NCBI RefSeq assembly: GCF_001580015.1
Contig: NZ_LSZQ01000012.1
Span: 62,001 to 126,000 of the forward strand
Reading direction: 5' to 3'
DNA length: 64,000 bases
DNA from: Cephaloticoccus primus
Lineage (GTDB): Bacteria; Verrucomicrobiota; Verrucomicrobiia; Opitutales; Opitutaceae
Shown: piece by piece, positions 43,749 to 52,028 of the stretch
Layout: each line of letters begins with the position of its first letter
Position numbering within the stretch: the stretch's first letter is position 1
Made by a program: the position numbers and the translations under genes
The notes under the pieces: generated by a model
Told to the model about the DNA's origin: nothing
The model's input: the letters and a program-made list of their open reading frames with translations, nothing else
Databases searched by the model: none

Positions 43749-45071
43749 CTACTTTTTATAATAACCCGCCTTACGCATTTCACGCTCGGCCAGTTTTTGT
43801 GAGGCCTCAAGCGCCTTCTTAACCGTAGTTTTACCTGCGAGTGCCGCGCTGATATGCTGCCCCACACCTGTACCAATCGCCTGAAATTCGGGGATCACAA
43901 CATATTGCAGGCCTTTATACGGCGAGGGGGCCTCGGTCTGATCATCCAGGCTCTTTATCCCGTTTAAAATGCGCTGCTCAGTCTTTGCAAACGGGGCGGC
44001 GGCCTGAAACTCAGGAATCTCGTAGGTCGATTTGCGCGTGCCTGTCGGCACGAGGTGCCAGCCCTTTTCTTGAGCGACGAGTCGTACGTATTCTTTGGAA
44101 GTGGCCCATTTGGCAAAGCGCTGGGCTGCCTCCGCTTTTTTCGTACTGGCCGGAACGGCAAGATTCCATGAAAATATCCAGAGTGCGCCCTTGGAGCTGG
44201 GGCCTGTCGGCGAGGTCGCAAAAGCGACTTTGTCATGCACTTTGGACTGGGCGGGATCACTTACAAACAAGGCGGCACTCGTCGCATCGACCCATACGGC
44301 ACATTTCCCCTCGTTAAACAAAGCGAGGACTTCGTTAAAATTATTCGAGGTCGAGCCGGGAGGGCCGTATTTTTTCATGATATCCACATAAAATCCGATC
44401 GCCTGCTCCCAGGCCGGAGTATTGATCGCAGGCTTCCAGTTCATATCGAAGAACTGTCCGCCAAAAGTATGTACCAAGGGCGTGAGAAAGGCCATATTCG
44501 CGCCCCAGCCCGGCTGCCCGCGAAGACCGACACCGTAGATACCATGCTCTGGATCGTGCGCTTTTTGGATAAACTCGCGCACCTGTTCCCAGGTCGGATT
44601 ATCCGGCATCACAAAGCCAAGCTTGTCCGCCAGGTCCTTGCGATAATACAGCATCGAAGCCTCCCCATAGAATGGGAGCGCATAGAGCTGCCCCTCGTGG
44701 GAAACCGCATCGCGGATCACGGGCAGCAGGTCATCCACATCGTAAGACTCATCTGTCTCGATCGGGAGCAGCCAGCCCTTGGTCGACCAGAGTGCGGCCT
44801 CGTAGGAGCCGATTGTCATGACATCGAATTGGCCGCCCTTGGTAGCGATATCGGTAGTCACGCGCTGGCGCAGCGTATTCTCCTCAAGCGTCACCCAGGT
44901 GACTTTTATATCAGGATTGGCTTGCTCGAAGTGCGAGGTCAGCCGCTGCATATCAATTATCTGCCCATTATTGACTGCCGCGACGACAATCTCTGTGGGT
45001 TGAGAAAAGGCGAGCGCAGCAGGGGCCAGCGCAGCGATAAACAGGGGGATAAGTTTTTTTAGTCTGAACAT
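43749..45071 (-). CDS. Polyol ABC transporter substrate-binding protein, SmoE-like
   Basis: A 440-residue periplasmic binding protein with a signal peptide (about 1-22, ending AALAFS). Landmarks of the sorbitol/mannitol SmoE group are VAAVNNGQIIDMQRLTSHFE, QRVTTDIATKGGQFDVMTIGSYEA and ALPFYGEASMLYYRKDLADKLG. A sugar-stacking W-rich part follows (GQPGWGANMAF, FFDMNWKPAI). Related proteins bind sorbitol, mannitol, galactitol or altritol. It follows the ribitol-dehydrogenase-like SDR by 25 bp. Confidence 0.92.
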   Translation of the reverse strand: MFRLKKLIPLFIAALAPAALAFSQPTEIVVAAVNNGQIIDMQRLTSHFEQANPDIKVTWVTLEENTLRQRVTTDIATKGGQFDVMTIGSYEAALWSTKGWLLPIETDESYDVDDLLPVIRDAVSHEGQLYALPFYGEASMLYYRKDLADKLGFVMPDNPTWEQVREFIQKAHDPEHGIYGVGLRGQPGWGANMAFLTPLVHTFGGQFFDMNWKPAINTPAWEQAIGFYVDIMKKYGPPGSTSNNFNEVLALFNEGKCAVWVDATSAALFVSDPAQSKVHDKVAFATSPTGPSSKGALWIFSWNLAVPASTKKAEAAQRFAKWATSKEYVRLVAQEKGWHLVPTGTRKSTYEIPEFQAAAPFAKTEQRILNGIKSLDDQTEAPSPYKGLQYVVIPEFQAIGTGVGQHISAALAGKTTVKKALEASQKLAEREMRKAGYYKK

Positions 45072-45096
45072 TTTCGTATTGGGGTTTTAGTGTATC

Positions 45097-45825
45097 TTAC
45101 AGGTCAAAGCTACTGGGGATGATAACCATATCGCGGATCGTCACATTGCGCGGCCTCGTGAGCATGTAGAGGATGGCATCGGCAATCGCAGCGGGCTCGA
45201 TGATGCTGCCATTTTCCTTGGCCTTGCGCAGATTCTCTTCCGGCCAATCGGCCAAAAGTGCACTGCTCACCGGCCCCGGGGAAACCGAGCCCACCCGAAT
45301 CCCGTGTGGCAGCAGTTGCCGACGCATGATTTGCACGAAGGAATGCGTCGCCCACTTGGAGGGAGAGTATACGGGCTCCCAGGCGACTGCACTGTGGCCC
45401 GCCAAAGAGCTGGTTACAATGATATCACCGGTCTTCCTCTCGATCATATGAGGGATGATCGAGCGTACGTTTTTAATCACCACATTTATATTAAGCTGCA
45501 ACATGCGGTCGATATTATCGAGCTCGGCATCAACCAGGTCGCCACCGATATAGATCCCCGCATTGGCGTGAAATATATCCACGTGCGGGACTGCCGCGAG
45601 CAGCTCATCGGCAAGCCGCTTGCACTGGGCAGTATCCAGCAGGTCCAGAACCAGCGGGATGGCGGCTTCGCCCAGCCCGTCGCAGACGGCATTGAGCGCG
45701 CGCTCGTTTTTGTCGATCAAGACGACCTTGGCTCCCGCGTAGAGGAGTGCCTGAGCCGTCGCGAGGCCGATTCCGGAAGCCGCACCGGTGACAGCGGCGA
45801 TTTTGTCTTTTAGCGGTCTTGGCAT
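45097..45825 (-). CDS. Ribitol 2-dehydrogenase-like SDR (polyol dehydrogenase)
   Basis: A 242-residue SDR that closely recalls enterobacterial ribitol dehydrogenase: AAVTGAASGIGLATAQALLYAGAKVVLIDK, IFHANAGIYIGGDLVDAE, LNINVVIKNVRSIIPHM, EPVYSPSKWATHSFV (catalytic Tyr/Lys), VSSALLADWPEENL and the ending RNVTIRDMVIIPSSFDL. It should oxidise a polyol to a 2-ketose with NAD. The exact polyol (ribitol, galactitol, altritol or other) cannot be read from sequence. It lies between porin and binding-protein genes, so the oxidised compound is probably the transported one. Confidence 0.88.
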   Translation of the reverse strand: MPRPLKDKIAAVTGAASGIGLATAQALLYAGAKVVLIDKNERALNAVCDGLGEAAIPLVLDLLDTAQCKRLADELLAAVPHVDIFHANAGIYIGGDLVDAELDNIDRMLQLNINVVIKNVRSIIPHMIERKTGDIIVTSSLAGHSAVAWEPVYSPSKWATHSFVQIMRRQLLPHGIRVGSVSPGPVSSALLADWPEENLRKAKENGSIIEPAAIADAILYMLTRPRNVTIRDMVIIPSSFDL

Positions 45826-45841
45826 GATTTTTTTTGGGGGA

Positions 45842-45868
45842 GCGACCTGGGGTTTGGCCCCAAGTCGC
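45842..45868 (-). other. Intercistronic hairpin upstream of the polyol SDR
   Basis: GCGAC-C-TGGGG / CCCCA-A-GTCGC forms a 10-bp stem with one mismatch, in the 73-bp gap between porin stop and SDR start. The T-run lies on the plus strand only (CTTTTTTT after 45868), so on the transcribed strand it is not a normal terminator. An mRNA-stabilising or attenuating role in the operon is possible. Confidence 0.5.
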
Positions 45869-45898
45869 TTTTTTTGGGGTTTTAGGTGTTACATAAGC

Positions 45899-47200
45899 TT
45901 ACCAGCCCATGTATTTGATGATCCTTTTTGTGGGCGTGTAGCCGCCCCAGAACTCGATTTGTATGCCGAAATTCCCTCCGTGGCGACTCGTACCGAAAGC
46001 CCCCGAGGAGGAAAGCGCAGTCCCCGGAGCGACAAAGTCGGCTGCACGCTGCGCAGCACCATTCCACTGCGCCCACGTATAGAAAATACGGATATCCGGG
46101 CGGCTCCAAAAGCCTGTGCCTTTAGGCGAAAAGCTCGGGGCAAAGGTGTACTTGGTCATGCTGCGGCGCGCAGCCCCGCTCGGGTTCACCTCATCGTGGC
46201 CGATTTCCAGCGTCAGCTTGATGCGATCGCTGACGCCGTAGCTGGCGCGACCACCGACCGAAATCCAATCCTGCGTGGCGCCATTGGCGAATCGGTCGCG
46301 CTGCCAAATACCTGTGACCTGGCCGCCGAGGCGCTCGCCTTGCCACTCGTAAGCTTCCACGATCCGCCAGCGGTTGTTATCACGATTCAGGAAAACATCC
46401 CCGGTAAAACCCAGACCCGTGCCCGGCCCTTCCCCATATTGCAGCACCAGATTATTTTTCGACTGCTCGCCGATTTTTTGCTGATGGCGCACATGAGCGG
46501 CCCAGCCCCAGCTCGTCCCCGCGCGGTGTTTGTCCTTCTCCACGTGGTTCAGGCCAAACTCCAGGCTGCCGCCTGTGTTTGTATCAATACCTTCGATCAG
46601 GAGGTCATTGCGGTTCACATAATATTCCTGAGACAGCTTGTCTTTGCGCGAGAGGAACCAGGTCGCCTTCAGCTTGCCGAGTTGCACATCCTGCACACCC
46701 GCTCCCAGCCCCGATGCCATATTGCGGTAGAAGAAGTCATTAATATGTACATCAGCCTGTTTCAGATAAACCATCCGGCCGGCGATAATTGCGCCACCGT
46801 TAAGCCACGGCAAGTTGCGCCAGCCAAGGAGCACTTCGGGCAGGCGGGTGCTCCCTTCGCCATTGGTATAACTGTGTACACCGTAGGGATGATTAAACAC
46901 ACCGCCCAGCGTTGCGCTCACTATTGAGCCATCGCCAAAGCGGGCCAGATCCTGCTTCAAAAAGGCTTCGAGGTACTGCTCAAACTCGTTGCCTAACCGG
47001 TATTTGGAAAGAGCCCCCGGCAGCTTGAAGCTCCGGTCGGGGTTCATCCCCTCGGTCATTCCTGTGCGAAAATACGCCTTCAAGTCGCCATTCCAATGCT
47101 CTGCTTCGGCTGCCGAAAGACTCGTGAACGAGCCGATCAACATTCCCAAGAGCATCGTAATACGACTTACTCCATTCGTTTTATTGGTGTTTATTTGCAT
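45899..47200 (-). CDS. LamB-like outer-membrane carbohydrate porin
   Basis: A 433-residue beta-barrel with signal peptide (about 1-32, ending SLSAAEA). EHWNGDLKAYFRTGMTEG resembles the mature start of LamB maltoporins (GYFRSG). Later LamB-like parts are YRLGNEFEQYLEAFLKQDL, NLPWLNGGAIIAGRMVYLKQADVHINDFFY (the conserved maltoporin KR.Y...D.HI.D.Y region) and the terminal FGIQIEFWGG. An extra TPTKRIIKYMGW tail follows. It probably lets the operon's polyol or a glycoside across the outer membrane. Family assignment is good; substrate inferred from neighbours. Confidence 0.82.
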   Translation of the reverse strand: MQINTNKTNGVSRITMLLGMLIGSFTSLSAAEAEHWNGDLKAYFRTGMTEGMNPDRSFKLPGALSKYRLGNEFEQYLEAFLKQDLARFGDGSIVSATLGGVFNHPYGVHSYTNGEGSTRLPEVLLGWRNLPWLNGGAIIAGRMVYLKQADVHINDFFYRNMASGLGAGVQDVQLGKLKATWFLSRKDKLSQEYYVNRNDLLIEGIDTNTGGSLEFGLNHVEKDKHRAGTSWGWAAHVRHQQKIGEQSKNNLVLQYGEGPGTGLGFTGDVFLNRDNNRWRIVEAYEWQGERLGGQVTGIWQRDRFANGATQDWISVGGRASYGVSDRIKLTLEIGHDEVNPSGAARRSMTKYTFAPSFSPKGTGFWSRPDIRIFYTWAQWNGAAQRAADFVAPGTALSSSGAFGTSRHGGNFGIQIEFWGGYTPTKRIIKYMGW

Positions 47201-47330
47201 GGTTTGCTTTGCTGGTTTCGGACTAGGGGTAAAGGTGTAGGGCACGATTCTGGGACAAGGAGTCCCTCCAGCACTCACTTCGAATGCCTTATTCTTGTGA
47301 GTCCCGTCAGTGATTTTTACTTGAGTAAAA

Positions 47331-48605
47331 TTACTCTTTTATTGCGTATTTGTACCGATTCAGGGATTCGATAACGGCTTGTTCCATGAGTTCACCGGCG
47401 GTGCTGGCTGGGGGCAGGCCAGCATCCGGCTTGATTATCCCCGGGAAATATTGGCGAATGAGCGGAGGGGGTATTTTTACTCCATTGAATGCGGACAGGA
47501 GCTGATCGACGGCCGCCTCGATCTGTTTATCTGGCCAATAATAGCGGATCCGATCCGACAGGCTGTAGTGGCGCTGGATATAGAGCTCCGGCCCTGTACC
47601 CATATAATAGTTTTTCCAGTGGCCGGGCTCGGCACACATACGGGCTTCAACGACCGACTTTAAACCGGGACGCTCGGGGGCAAGCCCCAGTTCTTTGGCA
47701 ACGGCATCGAGTCCATAAAGCGCCTCGCGCAGAACAAAAGTCAGCTCTGGCCCCACTTTTAGAATAACAAAGCCATCGCGCACGAGGGAGGAGAGCGCAG
47801 CGCGGGGCTGATAATCTGTGGAGTGTGCCTCGAAAACAAAGCCTGGGAGTGCATCCAGTGTTTTTGATAGAGCCTGCGCCCGCTCGGGCTCGTAAATAAT
47901 CACATCTTCGTGTCCGAACTCGACTCCGGGTTGTACAACGAGGCCGATCACGCGCTGCCAAGCCTCGGTCAAACCGGCTTTTTCAAATGCGCAGCGGTGA
48001 ATCTCCACTGTCTGGCGAGCCGCGGAGGGATCGGTCACTTGCATATGATCGAGCGACTCGACCGCGCCTCCGGGCACAGGAACCTCGGTGCCAATGATAT
48101 AAACAGGAGCCTCACTGGAGCTTCGCGCCGCTTCGGCGGCCTTTACCAGGCGCACCGCGCGCCCGGCGGTCTGCTCGTCGGCCAGAGCCGCCGGCTCACC
48201 GAGACAGCCCATACTCGTGTCGACGTGGATCTTGGAAAACCCCGCACGCACAAACTCGGCGATCATGACCTCCGCTTTTGCGAGTGCTTGCTCAGCAGGG
48301 AGATGCTTCCAGGGATTGGGCCCGAGGTGATCTCCGCCAAATAGGATCCGCTCCTTGGGGAAGCCGACCTGGGCCGCCTCGCGCTCCACAAAAGCGCGAA
48401 AATCCGTCGGCGTCATCCCTGTATATCCCCCGTCCTGATTCACTTGATTACAAGTGGCCTCAATCAATACCGGCGCGTCGTCCGCCAGCCCGTGGCGCAG
48501 CGCGGCGCGGATGACAACAGGATGTGCCGAGCACACCGAGGTGATGCCCGCGCGCTGACCCGCGGCGCGCGCCTTGGGCAGGTTTTCAAGAAACTGAATA
48601 CTCAT
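47331..48605 (-). CDS. PF08013 (GatZ/KbaZ-like) protein, probable D-tagatose-6-phosphate 4-epimerase
   Basis: A 424-residue member of the GatZ/KbaZ family: GITSVCSAHPVVIRAALRH, VLIEATCNQVNQDGGYTGMTP, ILFGGDHLGPNPWK, HVDTSMGCLG and AHSTDYQP. The family was first named for the non-catalytic subunit of tagatose-bisphosphate aldolase. Stand-alone members in Agrobacterium were shown to epimerise tagatose-6-phosphate to fructose-6-phosphate. No gatY/kbaY aldolase gene is present here, and the partner gene is a PfkB kinase overlapping by ATGA, so the epimerase role fits best. The frame is open upstream, but ATG 48605 begins the homology. Confidence 0.85.
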   Translation of the reverse strand: MSIQFLENLPKARAAGQRAGITSVCSAHPVVIRAALRHGLADDAPVLIEATCNQVNQDGGYTGMTPTDFRAFVEREAAQVGFPKERILFGGDHLGPNPWKHLPAEQALAKAEVMIAEFVRAGFSKIHVDTSMGCLGEPAALADEQTAGRAVRLVKAAEAARSSSEAPVYIIGTEVPVPGGAVESLDHMQVTDPSAARQTVEIHRCAFEKAGLTEAWQRVIGLVVQPGVEFGHEDVIIYEPERAQALSKTLDALPGFVFEAHSTDYQPRAALSSLVRDGFVILKVGPELTFVLREALYGLDAVAKELGLAPERPGLKSVVEARMCAEPGHWKNYYMGTGPELYIQRHYSLSDRIRYYWPDKQIEAAVDQLLSAFNGVKIPPPLIRQYFPGIIKPDAGLPPASTAGELMEQAVIESLNRYKYAIKE

Positions 48606-49546
48606 AAGACTACCTTGTTTATTGTAATAAAATGATCGACCTCGGCAGCGGTACTCGCGCCCTCCATCGGGCCGCGCCGCGTAACCGCCAGCGCCCCCGC
48701 AGCATTCGCCGCAAGCAGGCACCGCTCCGGCGCCTGACCCTGCAACCACCGCGCAACAAAAGTCCCCGCAAAACAATCTCCGGCCCCCGTCGGGTCGAGC
48801 TCCTCGACATCAAAGCCCGGCACCGAAATATCCCCCCCGCGGCTGATGTAACGCGATCCGGCGCGCGCTTGTTTCAAGACAATTGCCTCCACACCACGGT
48901 CCAGAATATCCTGTAGTGCAGCCGCTTCTTCAACCTGCGAACTAAACAGGAACAGCTCCTCACCGCTGGGCATAAACAAATCCGTCTGCTCAAGCACCCG
49001 CTCCATAGCTGAGCGCAACTCGTCGCTCCCGAGCATTTCCTTGCGGATATTGGGATCAAAGGACACCGTCCCCCCGCGGATTTTTATATCTCCCAGGGCA
49101 TGATCGATCAGATCGATCACTCCTCCCGAAAACAACGAAGAACCCATCACATGCAGGTGAGCGGCCTCTTTTATAATCGATTCGGCCTCCGCATTCAGCT
49201 CTATATACTGATTCGCACTGTGGCGTATATTGTAAACGAAATCACGACTACCGTCCTCACGATAACGCACAAAGGCACTCCCCGTCGCCGCAGACGCGTG
49301 TACCCGCACTCCAGAGATATCGACCGTGTCTCGCTGTAAACGCTGGAGATTCAGGCGGCCAAAATCATCGTCGCCCACGCAACTGATGATCGCGCCGGAC
49401 TGGCCTTGGCGCACGAGTTGATCGATAAAAATCGCGGGCGCGCCCGAGGGAAAGGGCCCCAGCAGCTCCAGCGGCTCCAAAAAGCCCGCCCCGCGCGAGG
49501 TCGCGAGTATCTCGACGACGATCTCTCCAATAGTGACTACTTTCAT
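48602..49546 (-). CDS. PfkB-family sugar kinase, probable ketose (tagatose) kinase
   Basis: A 314-residue ribokinase-fold enzyme. The N-terminal part has TIGEIVVEILATSRGAGF and the di-Gly region FIDQLVRQGQSGAIISCVGDDDFG. PfkB signature 2 is DPTGAGDCFAGTFV with catalytic Asp. Context supports phosphorylation of the ketose made by the SDR: it is coupled (ATGA overlap) to the PF08013 gene, a pair seen in known tagatose pathways. Other PfkB kinases (fructokinase, KDG kinase) look alike, so the substrate is an inference. Confidence 0.85.
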   Translation of the reverse strand: MKVVTIGEIVVEILATSRGAGFLEPLELLGPFPSGAPAIFIDQLVRQGQSGAIISCVGDDDFGRLNLQRLQRDTVDISGVRVHASAATGSAFVRYREDGSRDFVYNIRHSANQYIELNAEAESIIKEAAHLHVMGSSLFSGGVIDLIDHALGDIKIRGGTVSFDPNIRKEMLGSDELRSAMERVLEQTDLFMPSGEELFLFSSQVEEAAALQDILDRGVEAIVLKQARAGSRYISRGGDISVPGFDVEELDPTGAGDCFAGTFVARWLQGQAPERCLLAANAAGALAVTRRGPMEGASTAAEVDHFITINKVVL

Positions 49547-49591
49547 GGGATTCGTGAGAGAGGGGCAAAAGTTGGGCGGGAAAATGTGGGC

Positions 49592-50833
49592 TTAGCTCAG
49601 GCTGGGCTTGGGAAGCACCTGGGCATCCACCGAGAAAAACTTGCGGTGCATCAGCAGGGCAGCCCCGAGCGGCGTGCCATCCTCCCCCAGCGGGGAGACC
49701 TGGATTTCGGGCATCGGAAATCCATCGATGAACTCACGGTGCAGCGCAGCGCGGACGTCTTCTCCCGCGAGCCCGAACAGTGGGGCCACCGCCCCTCCGA
49801 GGATGATGCTGTGCGGGTTGAGAATCGCACTGACTTGCGTGAGACCTTGAGCCATCTTTTCACCCCAGCGGCGCACGACCTGGCGCGCGGCGGGCTCGCC
49901 CGCTTGATGCGCCGCAATGAGCGCAGACAATCCGCCGGAGGGCCCCCCCGCTCGGGGAGCCGCTCCCTCGCCCGCCGTACGATAGCTCTCCAGTACCGCG
50001 TCTTTCCCGACGTGGTTTTCAAAATGTGCCGCCGGACGGCGCTTTTGCTGCGCGGTGATCGGCGCCGGCTCGGACAAAAGCAGGTGCCCAAACTCGCCCG
50101 CATAGCCGAAACTGCCGCGAAAGAGTTCGCCGTTGTGAAAAATCGCCCCGCCCACGCCATTTTCCATCGTGAAAAAGGCCACCGTGCCCTCCATGAGCGG
50201 CGGATTGCGCCACAGCGCGGCGACGCCAAAAGCATTGGCATCGTTCTCCACCGCGACCGGAAAATCAGCCGCAGCCGGCCCAAGCTCTTCGAGCAAGAGC
50301 CGATGCAGCGGGACATCGCGCCACCCGAGTACCAGGCCGTTGACCACCGTCCCGGCCTCATCGACCAGTGCCGGGATGGCAGCGCCCAGCCCGCGGATCG
50401 GGGCGACACCGGCAAGGCGCGCGCGAGCTTCCTCCACCAGCCCCCCGATCCGGCGAACGGTGTCCTGTGGAGCGACATTTGCCGTGTCGTACGCCACGGC
50501 CTGCCGCCCGATCACCTCCCCCGCCAGATCGACCACCATCACCGCCAGGCGCTCAATACCGATCTCCACCCCGATAAACGCCCCGCCCTCCGGATTGATC
50601 TCAATCGCGATCCCCGGGCGACCGACCTGCTCGTTTACTGCTTCGGGCTCAGGGCGTTGCTCACGCTCGCGCAAGAGCCCCGCCTCCACCAATCCGCCCA
50701 CCACACTGCCGATACTGGAGCGGTTCAGGCCGACCCGACGGGCGAGCTCAGCCCGACTCAAAGCCCCGTGGCGCAGCAGCGTATTGAGCACCTGCACTTC
50801 GTTCAAGTGGCGGATAGATTGTGGTGTAGCCAT
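49592..50833 (-). CDS. ROK-family transcriptional repressor
   Basis: A 413-residue ROK protein. The N-terminal winged helix (NEVQVLNTLLRHGALSRAELARRVGLNRSSIGSVVGGL) resembles XylR/NagC. The sugar-kinase-like domain has FIGVEIGIERLAVMVVDL, VENDANAFGVAALW and GELFRGSFGYAGEFGHLLL. The usual CxCGxxGC zinc motif after the GH is missing; the protein contains no cysteine at all. It probably represses this operon and responds to a pathway sugar. A fitting operator lies at 51948-51974. A 96-bp gap separates it from the upstream epimerase. Confidence 0.9.
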   Translation of the reverse strand: MATPQSIRHLNEVQVLNTLLRHGALSRAELARRVGLNRSSIGSVVGGLVEAGLLREREQRPEPEAVNEQVGRPGIAIEINPEGGAFIGVEIGIERLAVMVVDLAGEVIGRQAVAYDTANVAPQDTVRRIGGLVEEARARLAGVAPIRGLGAAIPALVDEAGTVVNGLVLGWRDVPLHRLLLEELGPAAADFPVAVENDANAFGVAALWRNPPLMEGTVAFFTMENGVGGAIFHNGELFRGSFGYAGEFGHLLLSEPAPITAQQKRRPAAHFENHVGKDAVLESYRTAGEGAAPRAGGPSGGLSALIAAHQAGEPAARQVVRRWGEKMAQGLTQVSAILNPHSIILGGAVAPLFGLAGEDVRAALHREFIDGFPMPEIQVSPLGEDGTPLGAALLMHRKFFSVDAQVLPKPSLS

Positions 50834-50929
50834 TGTGTGGGTGTGTCTTTGTGGCAGGGGTCAGGTAAATATCATTCGCTCACGGGAAGTAATAACGGTT
50901 AAGCGCACTCTATTTCCTCATTCGTTTAT

Positions 50930-51883
50930 TCACGGATTGATACACGCTGCCCGACGGGCCTTCAGCCGGGCCTGTGCCTGCGCAAATTCAAACTCGATAT
51001 ACGACTTGGCCTGACGCGCCAGCTCCCGATTATCCTTCCACGTATCCCTCCAGATCGCGCAGGTAATGGACAGATCGCGATCAACCACCGCATGCGAAAA
51101 AGACTCAAAGGTAATCGCATCATCGTAGCCGATCTCCAGCAGCGCATCAAAAATAGCCGAAAAGTTGATCGTCCCCGTACCGAGCGCACCGCGATAGTTT
51201 TCGCCGAGGTGCAGGTAGCCCAGCTTATCTCCGGCGAGCCGCACTGCTGCCGCCGGATCGCACTCCTCAATCGCCATGTGAAACGTATCGAGGTGTAAAA
51301 ACAGATTATCCGAACCGCTCTCCCGAATATATTTAAGCCCCTGTGCGACTGTATTGAGCAAGTTGCTCTCGAAGCGATTTACTATCTCCAGATTGATGGA
51401 AACTCCCGCACGCTTCGCGCGCTCGGCCACACGGCCCAGCACCTCCACGCTATTTTTCCATCCCCGCCGGGTCGGCATCGTCTGGTACTTCGTATGCGCG
51501 GAAAACACGATGCCACCGAGTTTCTCGCCGCCCAGATCGCGCGTGATCCGCACCGCATCGTCCAGAAAGGCCTCCCCCCGGGCCACCGTTTCCGCATCTT
51601 CGCTGGAAACATCGCAGTGCAGCGGCAGCCCGAGCGTGACCACAACCTTCAGCCCGCACTCGCTCAACCGGCGGGCCAGCCAGGCCACATCAAACTTTTT
51701 CGGGTCGAGCCGCGGAAACTCGATCAACTGGTAGCCCAGCTCGGCGGAGGCGCGGATCGCCTTGTCCAGCTCCTGCTGGGTACTCCCGCCCGTCCAGACA
51801 AAGGAGTGAATCCCAAGGGCTTTTATCGAGTTCGCCGAGGAGAGCGGCGAACGGCATTTTGAGGCAGGGGCGGCCTGTTTCAT
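50930..51883 (-). CDS. Ketose 3-epimerase-like (D-tagatose 3-epimerase family) TIM-barrel enzyme
   Basis: A 317-residue sugar isomerase/epimerase. The metal-binding set of the tagatose/psicose 3-epimerase group is visible: Glu in INLEIVNRFESNLLNT, Asp/His in LFLHLDTFHMAIEE, His in LGYLHLGENYRGALGTG and Glu in AITFESFSHAV. The enzymes interconvert ketohexoses at C3, such as tagatose and sorbose or fructose and allulose. It is the first gene of the operon and would broaden the range of ketoses entering it. No signal peptide. Confidence 0.83.
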   Translation of the reverse strand: MKQAAPASKCRSPLSSANSIKALGIHSFVWTGGSTQQELDKAIRASAELGYQLIEFPRLDPKKFDVAWLARRLSECGLKVVVTLGLPLHCDVSSEDAETVARGEAFLDDAVRITRDLGGEKLGGIVFSAHTKYQTMPTRRGWKNSVEVLGRVAERAKRAGVSINLEIVNRFESNLLNTVAQGLKYIRESGSDNLFLHLDTFHMAIEECDPAAAVRLAGDKLGYLHLGENYRGALGTGTINFSAIFDALLEIGYDDAITFESFSHAVVDRDLSITCAIWRDTWKDNRELARQAKSYIEFEFAQAQARLKARRAACINP

Positions 51884-51947
51884 TGTTGTTTGGGGAGGAC
51901 TGGAACCGGAAAAGCGAAGGGTAGAGGGAAAAGGAGGGGTTACTTCT

Positions 51948-51974
51948 GTTTGTTTGTTGCTAAAACAAACAAAC
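51948..51974. promoter_or_regulatory. Long inverted repeat, candidate ROK repressor operator
   Basis: GTTTGTTTGTT (51948-51958) and AACAAACAAAC (51964-51974) form perfect 11-bp arms with a 5-base centre. This resembles the GTTTGTTT..AACAAAC operators of Bacillus XylR, also a ROK repressor. It lies 65 bp upstream of the epimerase start and 55 bp upstream of the divergent SDR, so one site could control both directions. Confidence 0.65.
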
Positions 51975-52028
51975 TAGGGCGCTTTTTTTCATCCCCTTTT
52001 AAACCCTGTCAAGCGAAAGCTTAACCCC

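Noticed and set aside
47331-48605. Tagatose-bisphosphate aldolase subunit as the working annotation
   Set aside because: No catalytic GatY/KbaY gene is nearby and the coupled kinase suggests a monophosphate pathway; the epimerase role is preferred.
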